Assembly (NCBI RefSeq): GCF_015354405.1 | Contig: NZ_JADKYP010000046.1 | Coordinates: forward strand, 1-60,581 | Direction of reading: 5' to 3' | From: Nocardia sp. BSTN01 | GTDB lineage: Bacteria; Actinomycetota; Actinomycetes; Mycobacteriales; Mycobacteriaceae | DNA: 60,581 bases | Part shown: in pieces, positions 26,628 through 35,386 of the stretch | Layout: each line of letters starts with the position of its first letter | Numbering within the stretch: position 1 is the stretch's first letter | Notes under the pieces: model-generated | What the model saw: only the letters and a program-made list of their open reading frames with translations | Database searches by the model: none | Told to the model about the DNA's origin: nothing | Made by a program: the position numbers and the translations under genes

Positions 26628-29600
26628 CGACCGAGGCCGACAACCCGCTCATCGCGCAGCGGGAGGATTCCACCAAGTGGTACACGGGTATCGGGGTCGC
26701 GGAATCGGTTGCCGACATCCACGACGCGATCTCCTCCGGCTCCTGGGTCGACGGCGGTCTCGCGGTGCTCGGCGCCGGTATGGAGGCGGTGTCGCTGGCG
26801 GTCGACCCGCTCGGCACGCTCGCCTCCTACGGCGTCGGATTCCTGATGGAGCACGTCAAACCGTTGCAGGAAGCGCTGGATTGGGTGGCCGGCGATCCGG
26901 ATACGGTGCAGGCCTACGCCAAGACATGGGAGAACGTCTCCACTCACATCAAACAGGTCGCCGACGATCACAAGAAGTCCGTCGATCAGGACGTGGCCGA
27001 CTGGACCGGCAGCGCCGGGGATGCGTACCGAACCCACGCGGCCGAGACGAACGCACTGCTGACCGCGGCATCGAACGCGGCGTCGGCGGCCTCGTCGGCG
27101 ATCGAGATGGCCGGGGGCGTGGTGGCATTCGTGCGCCAGACCGTGCGCGACCTCATCGCTCAGGCCGTGGGCCGGCTGGCCGCGTGGGCGGCCGAAGAGG
27201 TGTGCACGCTGGGCGTTGCGACTCCGTTGGTAGCCGCGCAGGCGACCACGTTCGTGGCGAAGGTGCTGACCACGATCGCCAAACTGTTCCGCAAACTCGC
27301 CTCGACCTTCAAGAAGCTCACGCCCCTGCTGCACAAGCTGAAGGGCGCGTGGGAAGACATCATGAAGGCGCTGAAGCGCGGACGTGGCGGCACGCATGTC
27401 GACGGCGCGAAACCGCATACGAAAACCCCTCCCGCCGAGACACATCCGAGTTCGCACAATCCGGATTCACCGAACGGCAAACCACACGACGACGGCGCCG
27501 ATACCCACAGCACCTCACACGACGACTCCGGCCATCCGGACGACGGCTCGACCGGTAAACCCAAGAACGATCCGCACCAGCAAGCCGACAAGGATCAGGG
27601 CAGCGGCACACATGCCGCGGAATCCGGACCGGAGAATTCCCGCACCGAGAAGCAGGTCACCGGTTGTGGTGACCCGGTCGACGGCGCGACGGGTGAATTC
27701 CTGCTGCCGGAAACGGATCTCGAACTTCCGGGTGTGCTGCCGCTGGTGCTCGGACGCAGGCATCGCTCCGACTACCGATTCGGCCGCTGGTTCGGCCCGT
27801 CGTGGTCGGCGACACTGGATATCCGGATCGTGGTCGAGTCGGCGACCGTCACCTTCATCGGTGACGACGGGATCATGCTCGCCTATCCGCACACCGAACC
27901 CGATACTCCGGTCCTGCCGCTGAACGGTGAATTGCGCTGGCCGCTGGTGCGGACCGAAACCGGCGGCTATCGCGTCACCGATCCGGACCGCGAGCTGAGC
28001 TGGTGTTTCGAGCCCGAGACCGCACTCGACGGTCTCGATGTGCGGTTGGGCAACTACGCGATCAGCGCGATCGTCGACCGCCACCACAATCTGATCCGAT
28101 TCCACTACGACAGCGACGGGTCACCGGTCGAGATCTCACATTCGGGTGGGTACCGGGTGCGGGTGGAAACCGAGGCGGGGCGGGTCACCGGACTGGCGGT
28201 GGTCGGCCGCCGCGGTGAATCCGCGTCCGGCGGAACCGGCGCGGATCGCAGTGCGGGGGTGCCGGGCGAATCGGAGCAGGGTGAACGCGAAATCGCCACT
28301 GCCGTCCGGACTTTCATTTACGAAGCCGGCGCCCTGGTCGGTGTCACGAACGGGGTCGGCGCGACCACCACCTACACCTACGACGCCGAGCAGCGGATGA
28401 CGGCGTGGACCGATTCCAACGGCAACTCGCTCACCAACACCTACGACCCGGCCGGTCGCGTCGTCCGCCAACGCGGCACCAACGGCATCCTCGACGCCGA
28501 TTTCGACTACTTCACCTACCCGGACGGCAGCGGAAGCCGCACCACCGTCACCGATTCCACCGGTGCGGCCACGATCTACGACTTCGACCCGGACCACAAG
28601 CTGCGCGATGTGATCGACCCGCTCGGCGGACGGCTCCACACCGACTACACACCCGACCGGAAGCCGCTGCGCGTCATCGCTCCCAACGGCGGGATCACGT
28701 ACTACACCTACACGCCCGACGGTGATCTATCGAAAGTCGTTCGGCCCGACCAGAAGTCGATCAGAATCGACTACGCGGCGCGCAACCGGCCCACCGTGGT
28801 CACCGATGCCGACGGCTCGACCCGCCGACAGGAATGGGACGCGCACGGCAATGTGGCCGCCACCGTAGACGAAGCCGGACGCCGCACCACCTTCGACCAC
28901 TCACCCAGCGGTGCCGTCACTTCGGTCACGGAATCAACTGGGGCGACCACGACTTTCGATGTCGACGCTGCCGGACTTCCGGTTGCCGTCACCGATCCGT
29001 ACGGCGCGGTCACCCATATCGAACGCGACCATTTCGGGCGGCCCGTCGCCGTCACCGATGCACTCGGCGGTATCACTCGCCACGAATGGTCGCCCGACGG
29101 AAAACCGCTGCGCCGCACCGACCCCGACGGATACTCCGAATCGTGGACGTGGGACGGCGAAGGCAACCTCCTCACTCACACCGACCGCGCCGGCAACCTC
29201 ACCTTCCACAGATACGGCGCCTTCGACCTGCTCACCTATCGCACGGACCCCGACGGCACCAGCACTGTCTACAACTGGGACACCGAACGCCGGCTCACCA
29301 CCGTCACCAACCCCCTCGGCGACTCGTGGAGCTACAGCTACGACCGCGCCGGACGACTCGCCGCGGAAACCGACTACAACGGCGCCACCACCGCGTACGA
29401 ACACAACCCGGACGGCACCCTGGCCGTCGTCACCACCCCCACCGGCGTCCGCCGCCATCACACCCACGACATCCTCGGCCGTCTCACCCAAATCCGCTGT
29501 GACACCGGCGAATACCAGCTCTACACCCACGACGAGGTAGGCCGTCTCCGCACGGCGATCTCCGGCGTCGGCCACGACCGCACCCACACCGTCGAATTCG

Positions 29601-31546
29601 CCTACGACCCCGCGGGCAACCTCGTCTCCCAACGCGTCGACGACCGCCCACCGATGCTGTTCGAACACGACGAGCACGGTCGCCGCACCTCCCGCCGCAC
29701 CCCCACCGGAGCGGTGACAGGCTGGGGATACGACCCCGCCGGCCGCGTCACCTCGATGACCATCGACGGGCATCGTGCGACCTTCGCGCACGACGCGCTG
29801 GGTCGCCCGACCGGATGGACCCTGGGAAATCTGGTGGTGGAGCAAGCGCTCTCACCGGTGGGCCAGGTGTTGAGCCGCCAGGTTTCGGCGCGGGCACCGC
29901 ATGTCCCGGGGTCGGCGGGACCTCTGACTTCGGACCCGACCGGTGGGCAGCAACCCGGAGCAATCCCCGGCCAACGCCCCAGTGGTGCGCCGATGCCGGG
30001 GCAACACGGCAGTGGTGCGCCGATGCCCGGTCAACATTCCGGTGGCGTGCCGATGCCCGGTCAACACGCCAGTGGTATGCCGATGCCCGGCCGACAGCCC
30101 AGTGGTGGACCGATGCCTGGTCACGGCCCGGGTGACGCATCCGTCCGCAACCACACGGGCACACCCGGCTCGGGGACTCCTCCCGTTCCCAATTCAGGTC
30201 GCCTGATCCGCCGCGACGACTACACCTGGCGCCCCGACGGCTACCTCACCACCCAAACCACCCACCGCGCGGGCACCACCCCGCAACACCGCACCTACAC
30301 CCTCGACCCCGCCGGCCGAATCACCACCATCACCGACAACGGCCGACCCACCGAGCGTTACAGCTACGACGCCCTCTCCAACATCACCAGCACGCTGCCA
30401 CCCCCGACCACCCCGTCACCCCTCCCCACCACCCACGCCCCCGACGCATCGACCCCGCTACCCGGCCAAACCCCGAACGGCCGCCGCGAATACCGCAACA
30501 ACCTCCTGATCCGCAACGGACGAACCCGCTACTTCTACGACGCGGCTGGGCGTTTGATCCGGAAGGAGGTCACGCGGCTTTCGCGCAAGCCGGACATCTG
30601 GCACTTCCGATACAACGGGTTCGATCAGCTGACGGATGTTTATACGCCGGGGAAGGAGTGGTGGAGATACACGTATGACGCGCTCGGCCATCGCACGTCG
30701 AAACAGCACTTTACGGCCGATGGCAGTGCTCTCCTCGAGCACATCGGATATACGTGGGATGCTAACGATCTCTTTGAGGCTGTTATGTTTCATCAACGGT
30801 CTGGAAGTCCTACGCGTCATCATTGGGCCCATCATCCGGGTACTCATATCCCCATTTCCGAGATAAGAGACACGCTCGACGGTGACCGCCAGTTCTGGGG
30901 AGTGCTTACTGATCTCTCCGGCTGCCCGAGCGCCCTTCACGACGTTGCGTCCGGCCGGGTGGGTGGTACGAGTCAGATCTACCTCTGGGGTCAGGCCATT
31001 TGGCAAGGGCAAACACAATCGCTGATCCGATTCCAGGGACAGAGCTTGGACATCGAATCCGGATTGCACTACAACTACCATCGATTTTATGACCCGGAGA
31101 CAGGACGATACCTTACCCCCGACCCGCTGGGCCTCGCACCGAATCCGAACCCGAATACCTATCCGTCGAACCCGGTTACATGGGCCGATCCCCTGGGCTT
31201 GCAATGCAAGAATTCCCAGAACTCGCCCAACACGCCCGCGACTGTCAGTCAACATGAGCACATCGACCCGAAGCCGGTCAAACCCGAAAATGTACTCGAT
31301 CGCTGGCGCCAATTCTTAGGGCAAGGCCCCTACACGAATCTGCACCCCCGAACGGGCCTGCCCGATCCCGATCGGATCGTATCGGCAGACGGTCGGCGCA
31401 GTATACGATTCGGGGGGCACGAAATGGGAAGCAAGCCAACGAAGTTCCATTATCACGAAGAGACCTGGAACTACGACCCGGCGAAGAACCACTGGCACAT
31501 CGATAACCGCGTGGTCCGCGTACCCTTCCCGAAAGGATCTTGGTAA
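26624..31546 (+). CDS. Polymorphic RHS-repeat toxin with type VII N-terminal domain
   Basis: 1640 aa. The N-terminal helical secretion domain (about 1-250) has a WTG turn (127-129). A hydrophilic His/Asp/Pro linker (about 255-345) and DUF6531-type GDPVDGATGEFLLPETDLEL lead to YD/RHS repeats to about residue 1500, which form the toxin-housing shell. The RHS core ends at GRYLTPDPLGL and WADPLGL. The last 115 residues (about 1526-1640) are an unrecognised toxin tip with conserved-looking RSIRFGGHE and HYHEETW motifs. Base composition falls from about 30540 to the end, the mark of an exchanged 3' cassette. The stop overlaps the next start (TAATG). Confidence 0.9.
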   Translation: MTTEADNPLIAQREDSTKWYTGIGVAESVADIHDAISSGSWVDGGLAVLGAGMEAVSLAVDPLGTLASYGVGFLMEHVKPLQEALDWVAGDPDTVQAYAKTWENVSTHIKQVADDHKKSVDQDVADWTGSAGDAYRTHAAETNALLTAASNAASAASSAIEMAGGVVAFVRQTVRDLIAQAVGRLAAWAAEEVCTLGVATPLVAAQATTFVAKVLTTIAKLFRKLASTFKKLTPLLHKLKGAWEDIMKALKRGRGGTHVDGAKPHTKTPPAETHPSSHNPDSPNGKPHDDGADTHSTSHDDSGHPDDGSTGKPKNDPHQQADKDQGSGTHAAESGPENSRTEKQVTGCGDPVDGATGEFLLPETDLELPGVLPLVLGRRHRSDYRFGRWFGPSWSATLDIRIVVESATVTFIGDDGIMLAYPHTEPDTPVLPLNGELRWPLVRTETGGYRVTDPDRELSWCFEPETALDGLDVRLGNYAISAIVDRHHNLIRFHYDSDGSPVEISHSGGYRVRVETEAGRVTGLAVVGRRGESASGGTGADRSAGVPGESEQGEREIATAVRTFIYEAGALVGVTNGVGATTTYTYDAEQRMTAWTDSNGNSLTNTYDPAGRVVRQRGTNGILDADFDYFTYPDGSGSRTTVTDSTGAATIYDFDPDHKLRDVIDPLGGRLHTDYTPDRKPLRVIAPNGGITYYTYTPDGDLSKVVRPDQKSIRIDYAARNRPTVVTDADGSTRRQEWDAHGNVAATVDEAGRRTTFDHSPSGAVTSVTESTGATTTFDVDAAGLPVAVTDPYGAVTHIERDHFGRPVAVTDALGGITRHEWSPDGKPLRRTDPDGYSESWTWDGEGNLLTHTDRAGNLTFHRYGAFDLLTYRTDPDGTSTVYNWDTERRLTTVTNPLGDSWSYSYDRAGRLAAETDYNGATTAYEHNPDGTLAVVTTPTGVRRHHTHDILGRLTQIRCDTGEYQLYTHDEVGRLRTAISGVGHDRTHTVEFAYDPAGNLVSQRVDDRPPMLFEHDEHGRRTSRRTPTGAVTGWGYDPAGRVTSMTIDGHRATFAHDALGRPTGWTLGNLVVEQALSPVGQVLSRQVSARAPHVPGSAGPLTSDPTGGQQPGAIPGQRPSGAPMPGQHGSGAPMPGQHSGGVPMPGQHASGMPMPGRQPSGGPMPGHGPGDASVRNHTGTPGSGTPPVPNSGRLIRRDDYTWRPDGYLTTQTTHRAGTTPQHRTYTLDPAGRITTITDNGRPTERYSYDALSNITSTLPPPTTPSPLPTTHAPDASTPLPGQTPNGRREYRNNLLIRNGRTRYFYDAAGRLIRKEVTRLSRKPDIWHFRYNGFDQLTDVYTPGKEWWRYTYDALGHRTSKQHFTADGSALLEHIGYTWDANDLFEAVMFHQRSGSPTRHHWAHHPGTHIPISEIRDTLDGDRQFWGVLTDLSGCPSALHDVASGRVGGTSQIYLWGQAIWQGQTQSLIRFQGQSLDIESGLHYNYHRFYDPETGRYLTPDPLGLAPNPNPNTYPSNPVTWADPLGLQCKNSQNSPNTPATVSQHEHIDPKPVKPENVLDRWRQFLGQGPYTNLHPRTGLPDPDRIVSADGRRSIRFGGHEMGSKPTKFHYHEETWNYDPAKNHWHIDNRVVRVPFPKGSW
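29981..30130 (+). repeat. Five in-frame 30-bp repeats within the RHS gene
   Basis: Five consecutive 30-bp units (29981, 30011, 30041, 30071, 30101) encode ten-residue repeats of the form SGxPMPGQHx: SGAPMPGQHG, SGAPMPGQHS, GGVPMPGQHA, SGMPMPGRQP, SGGPMPGHGP. They interrupt the YD-repeat pattern at about residues 1120-1169. A partial unit (PGAIPGQRP) precedes them. Confidence 0.9.
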
Positions 31547-31932
31547 TGATAGTAGAAATGTGCGAAAAGGCCAGCCCCGGATCCAACCTTTTAGTCAAAT
31601 CAGCGGGCCACCTTTGGCATGGGACATGGCGCGGAAACCAACCCTCTTCCCCCGGCTCGTTATGCGATATAGAAGTATCGATAGATGACATTCATGGGTG
31701 GCAGGTCGCGATCAGCGGCGATGACAAACCGTTAGGCATCTATGAAGATCAAGACGGACTGCAGATTACGGGCCGAGTTACCGTAGCTTATGAAGATGGC
31801 CTAATCGCTCTCGACATCGGAAGCGGCGGCAACGTGCTGATAGATCCTGACGATCACGCTACGGAAGTCAAAATAGGAGAAATTGTCACTTTCAAGCCGG
31901 GAAGAGTCGACATCTTCCCGACAAATATATAA
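31546..31932 (+). CDS. Probable cognate immunity protein of the RHS toxin
   Basis: 128 aa, soluble, acidic, beta-strand-rich, with no signal peptide. Not recognised by family. It is assigned by position: the TAATG junction couples it directly to the toxin stop, and immunity genes usually sit there. The DNA is clearly AT-richer than the host average, like the toxin tip, suggesting both arrived together. Expected to bind and block the 115-residue C-terminal toxin domain in the cytoplasm. Confidence 0.6.
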   Translation: MIVEMCEKASPGSNLLVKSAGHLWHGTWRGNQPSSPGSLCDIEVSIDDIHGWQVAISGDDKPLGIYEDQDGLQITGRVTVAYEDGLIALDIGSGGNVLIDPDDHATEVKIGEIVTFKPGRVDIFPTNI

Positions 31933-32039
31933 TTGCGAGTTTCGCAGCCTTCTCCAGTCCATTAGCACCTTACTTGCTGGACACGGCTTCCTAGGGAGAC
32001 GCCGGTTTCGAAGAGTCCGAGCACCCATGGATCGAGCCA

Positions 32040-32261
32040 ATGCGTAGGCCTACGAATAGCTTCTTGTTCTGGTGGTCAGCCAACCAAGAAAGCGTGAAGC
32101 GACCGGGAAGCAGACGTCGAGGTCGGGCAAGATCCTTTCGAGCGCAGGTACAGAACTTCGAGAGCGAAGAAATGTCGTGCCAGCACCTTCGCTCGAAAGA
32201 GGACTGGCAAGCATCGATAGCAACCGTAGTCAACTGGCTCAACGGCGTAGAGGCTGAATGA
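32040..32261 (+). CDS. Short unknown ORF in the immunity array (possible fragment)
   Basis: 73 aa, basic N-terminal half, ending EDWQASIATVVNWLNGVEAE. The same frame extends upstream to an in-frame stop with coding-like sequence (GFEESEHPWIEP), so this may be the tail of a decayed gene rather than a complete one. Its stop overlaps the next start (ATGA), implying it was once translated together with the next gene. Confidence 0.35.
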   Translation: MRRPTNSFLFWWSANQESVKRPGSRRRGRARSFRAQVQNFESEEMSCQHLRSKEDWQASIATVVNWLNGVEAE

Positions 32262-32752
32262 AAATCGTCATATTTGCATCCCATCAGCCCGAACTCGTGG
32301 AGACCGAGGAATCGTTGGGACATCTGAAACACGTCGAGATTCGCATCGGTATCATGCCCGAGCTGACGCGAGATTGCGACGCCCTGATATTGCCGGGGGT
32401 CTTTGCACACGACCGCTACGGCTTCCGTGCAATTCCGAAGCAGGCCCAGGTGCTGGTGAACAACCTCGGCGATACTGCCCCACGTCTCGTCGTAGCAACG
32501 CCGAGCTATGCTCCGCACTTCAGGGGCAGCCACCCCGAACCTGGCAAGTCGGCAATTAGCGAGATGCTTTCCAAGCGTTTTGTCGCGATCAAGCGGTCGC
32601 GCGAACATGCGATTGACACGGTAGCCATCCCGCTAGACTCGATGAGCTTCGAAGGGATAGACAAGAAGGTCGTCGCATCGTCATTCTGCCACGCTCTTTC
32701 TTACAGTCGACTGACCGATTTGATGGACTGTAACGATGACCATGTCGCCTGA
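32258..32752 (+). CDS. Unknown protein, candidate orphan immunity protein
   Basis: 164 aa, soluble. The alternating hydrophobic N-terminus (MKIVIFASHQPEL; DALILPGVFAHDRYGF) suggests an alpha/beta nucleotide- or macro-domain-like fold, but no family is recognised. It lies in the run of small same-strand genes after the RHS toxin and has atypical, AT-richer codon use. Coupled to the upstream fragment by ATGA and overlapping the next gene by 17 bp. Function in immunity is inferred only from position. Confidence 0.55.
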   Translation: MKIVIFASHQPELVETEESLGHLKHVEIRIGIMPELTRDCDALILPGVFAHDRYGFRAIPKQAQVLVNNLGDTAPRLVVATPSYAPHFRGSHPEPGKSAISEMLSKRFVAIKRSREHAIDTVAIPLDSMSFEGIDKKVVASSFCHALSYSRLTDLMDCNDDHVA

Positions 32753-32948
32753 CGCGTGCCGAGTTTGCGGGCTCGTGCAGGGTGAACCCCCGTGGGGGCC
32801 CGATGGGAAGGCGGCGACGTTCGAGATCTGCGATCGCTGCGGTGTCGAATTCGGATACGAGGACGCTACTCCCGCAGCGGTCTTGCGCTATCGCAGCCGG
32901 TGGGCTGGGGCGACAAAACCAACGCCGAGCGCTGGCGGACCGAGTTGA
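32736..32948 (+). CDS. Small zinc-ribbon protein, possibly 3'-damaged
   Basis: 70 aa with two Cys pairs, CRVCGL and CDRCGVEFGYED, in the layout of small zinc-ribbon proteins that often sit in toxin-immunity arrays (CPxCG..PPWG..G....ICPxCGVEFGYED, from memory). After RYRSRW the expected tail may continue in another frame (ERWRTELMRRQ), so a frameshift near 32905 is possible. It overlaps the end of the preceding gene. Confidence 0.5.
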   Translation: MTMSPDACRVCGLVQGEPPWGPDGKAATFEICDRCGVEFGYEDATPAAVLRYRSRWAGATKPTPSAGGPS

Positions 32949-32995
32949 TGCGTCGCCAAACTTCACTGATACGTCCACTAAAGGACTATAGCCAT

Positions 32996-33481
32996 ATGGC
33001 AAAAACCGAGATCACCGACTTCGTAGCCGGCGCAATTCAGACAAGGTCGATCTTCGGATTGACTCTCGGGTCGCCCTCAACTGCATTCGATAAAGTATTT
33101 GACGGCGATTCGTGCGTGGAAGAAGTGGACAAACATAAAAGAACGATGCGCAGAGACTACGGCCTTTTCGAGACCGGGTTCACTAGGCATGTCGAGGGAG
33201 AGTGGCGCTGCTTCAGTCTGATAGTTTCTGTACATCGATTACGCTGGGAGAAAGCCTTGCCGCGGATCATCGACTACGGAAATGACGATATCCCGAGCAC
33301 CGTTCGCTTCAGTGACCTCACCCGCTCTCTCGCCGTCCGGGGCGAAGAACTCGCTCCGAGCGGCCCACAATTTCATGACTTTCGAAGTTTCACAGCCGGC
33401 TCCGGTGCTCGGGTAACCGTGATCGCGGAAGATTTCGACGATCTCTTGCGCGAAGGCTGCGTTTGGAACGTTCAGCTGTAA
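32996..33481 (+). CDS. Unknown protein, candidate orphan immunity protein
   Basis: 161 aa from the ATG at 32996; longer readings run through the zinc-ribbon frame. Soluble, mixed alpha/beta, starting MAKTEITDFVAGAIQTRSI, with no recognised motif. The base composition is below the host average. Its TAATG stop-start junction with the following reading frame mirrors the toxin-immunity junction at 31544 and suggests a past toxin tip plus immunity or tandem immunity pair. Function not established. Confidence 0.5.
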   Translation: MAKTEITDFVAGAIQTRSIFGLTLGSPSTAFDKVFDGDSCVEEVDKHKRTMRRDYGLFETGFTRHVEGEWRCFSLIVSVHRLRWEKALPRIIDYGNDDIPSTVRFSDLTRSLAVRGEELAPSGPQFHDFRSFTAGSGARVTVIAEDFDDLLREGCVWNVQL

Positions 33482-33862
33482 TGCACGATTCGAAACAGAT
33501 ACCATTTGACCGGCATTCCGTCGATTACTATTTCCGATGGAGCTCGAAGTCGGGGTTGAATCCACCGCGCAACGGTGGCGTGTCGACCTCGCAGACTATC
33601 TCAGTCGATCCGAGTCGGTTCGCCGTATCGATGTTCACTTCCCTGGGGAGCAACGCTGCCGTTGTTTTTGCACTGGAGTGATGGAACGGACTTCGAGCGT
33701 TTGGACCTCGATATCTGCGAAGATGCGCCGTACTACTCCGATTTCGATGGCGCCGTGATGGCTACCGATACGCCGGTCGCGTGCCCGAATTGCCTATGGA
33801 GATATTTGACTCTGACCATCGAGACCTCGGTCAGCCCCGTGCTTGACATGATCGAACGGTAA
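33481..33862 (+). pseudogene. Decayed small gene, frameshifted
   Basis: No single frame covers this stretch. One frame gives MELEVGVESTAQRWRVDLAD from 33537; the continuation FLHWSDGTDFERLDLDI, with a CPNC pair and a stop at 33862, lies in a different frame. The switch falls near 33650. The joined product would be a small acidic protein with a zinc-binding pair, plausible as an old immunity gene. Decay is the simplest reading; a sequencing error cannot be excluded. Confidence 0.4.
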
Positions 33863-33927
33863 CGCACACACAAGTACATCGAGAGCTGTCCGAATTGCAG
33901 CAGCCCGTGGTGAAAGGACATCGTTTC

Positions 33928-33933
33928 TATAAT
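33928..33933 (+). promoter_or_regulatory. TATAAT-like -10 element
   Basis: A perfect TATAAT about 85 bp before the 34019 gene, unusual in this GC-rich DNA. No good -35 is seen. It could drive the distal immunity genes independently of the toxin. Confidence 0.3.
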
Positions 33934-34018
33934 CGCCGAATGTTTGTGAAGGCCAGCGCTTCTGGTGTCGGAGCGGATCAAGGTGTGCTGAGGATTCAGC
34001 TTTCAGGGAGATTCCACT

Positions 34019-34534
34019 ATGAGGAAAGAAGATCAGGAACTCATTCTACAAATGGTTAGCGCGCCCGGATCACCGGCCACCGCCACACCGGACGAGATAC
34101 TCGTACACTTTGGCGAGACCGACGGAATCAAGCTCGGCAGTAGATTGCTGAACATGGCTGTCGAGCACAATGACGCCGACGAGCTGGAATTGTCGCTCAT
34201 CGTTTGCAGCGTGTTCGGATTCGACGATCGATCATTGCCAATTTTATGCGAACTGGAATCCGAGGCCTGGCATCACAGTCACGAGGACATCGTGCAAGTT
34301 ATCAGCGCCGGCAAGGATCCTCGGTTCACAGAGACTTTGTATCACGCAACGCAGTGGGTACCCGACTACCTTGCATTCGACGAGCACAGAGCACTAGCAG
34401 TGAAAGCGATATGGGGGCTCGGACCAACCCCGGGCCGGGCAGCTCAGAAGGCGATTGACAGATTGTCACTGTCGGACGAAGAAGTAATTCGTGAAGCTGC
34501 TACCCAACAGCTTGACCGAAGGCGTTCCAGCTGA
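34019..34534 (+). CDS. HEAT-like helical protein, candidate orphan immunity protein
   Basis: 171 aa, all-helical, with repeat-like spacing (DELELSLIVCSVFGFDDRSL, then EEVIREAATQQLDRR) resembling HEAT/adaptin-type immunity proteins. A GGGAG site precedes the ATG at 34019. It lies in the AT-richer stretch after the RHS toxin, on the same strand. No membrane or export signal. The immunity role is inferred from fold type and position. Confidence 0.55.
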   Translation: MRKEDQELILQMVSAPGSPATATPDEILVHFGETDGIKLGSRLLNMAVEHNDADELELSLIVCSVFGFDDRSLPILCELESEAWHHSHEDIVQVISAGKDPRFTETLYHATQWVPDYLAFDEHRALAVKAIWGLGPTPGRAAQKAIDRLSLSDEEVIREAATQQLDRRRSS

Positions 34535-34537
34535 ATG

Positions 34538-34815
34538 ATCGACTTATCTCAGAATCGGGTCGGAAAATATGCATCGGAGAGCTTCATGTTGACTTCAAGA
34601 GTGTTCGACGGACGCAGGATATCCGTTAGTCGATTGCTAACGTCAGCGACGAGTGCGATGAGTTGGAATTCCGAAAAGAGGGTACGACCAGTCCCATTGT
34701 GATTGTCGGCGGACAGGATGAATCGCGAGGAGATTTATATGTGAGCATTCACGGGCGAGCTGATGTAGCCTTCGTTCGCTTTGCGATTGCTGTTGCAGAA
34801 GAGTACTTTTTCTGA
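34538..34815 (+). pseudogene. Immunity-like gene interrupted by a TAG codon
   Basis: One frame reads RKICIGELHVDFKSVRRTQD, then TAG (34627-34629), and continues coherently as SIANVSDECDELEFRKEG, IVIVGGQDESRGDLYVSIHG to a stop at 34813-34815. Both halves look coding, in the same frame, and similar in style to small immunity proteins with a VGG..ESxGDLxVSIHG core. A single nonsense mutation would explain this. No good start codon is seen. Confidence 0.5.
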
Positions 34816-34928
34816 AAAGGTATGTTCCGCACGTGTCGGCTGCCGGTTCAAAGCGCCACGGGCCGAGTTTTCAAAACGGCGTGCGTCGACGGTGGTCGTG
34901 TGGATGACGATGACGAAGAGGATGGCCG

Positions 34929-35372
34929 ATGAGTGAAGACCTCGCGAAGAAGCTGGCCCGCCATCGTGAGGAGAAGAGTCTGGATGCATTCGCCCATCGA
35001 CTAAAGGGTATTCGTGTTGAGCAGTTTCTGACGCACGAAGAAGTGCCCCGAGAGGCTCTGAGCCAGCTGGATACATTCAGCAAGTTGTCCACGCGGCCGA
35101 ACACGACTATCGCCAGCTCCGCCAGCCCAGAGATTATCGAAAGGTGGTACTCCGAGTTGCTGCATGATGCTCAGTTAGAATCGCGATTCTACTGCAGTAC
35201 AGGATTCGAATATTTCGCCTGGATGCAATGTGACGTCAGCGGAGCCCAAAGTATTTCGTCGTTACGAGGTTCCATCGGAAACAACCTCGACTTCATCGCA
35301 CACAGAGGGCGATCGGTCGCTTCGGTCCTCGAAGACGAGTATGACTATTTGGGCTTCTTCTCTGACTACTGA
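34929..35372 (+). CDS. Unknown protein, candidate orphan immunity protein
   Basis: 147 aa, soluble, basic helical N-terminus (SEDLAKKLARHREEKSLDAF) and aromatic-rich second half (FYCSTGFEYFAWMQCD, ending YDYLGFFSDY). No family recognised. AGAGGATGG precedes the ATG. It lies 14 bp before the next small gene on the same strand, in the AT-richer array, so it was probably transcribed with it. Function inferred from position only. Confidence 0.5.
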   Translation: MSEDLAKKLARHREEKSLDAFAHRLKGIRVEQFLTHEEVPREALSQLDTFSKLSTRPNTTIASSASPEIIERWYSELLHDAQLESRFYCSTGFEYFAWMQCDVSGAQSISSLRGSIGNNLDFIAHRGRSVASVLEDEYDYLGFFSDY

Positions 35373-35386
35373 AAGGGCGTGGTCGG

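Noticed and set aside
28300-30600. Regularly spaced repeats, considered as a CRISPR array
   Set aside because: The repeats are translated YD/RHS motifs and a 30-bp in-frame minisatellite inside one continuous gene; there are no spacers of constant length and no cas genes.
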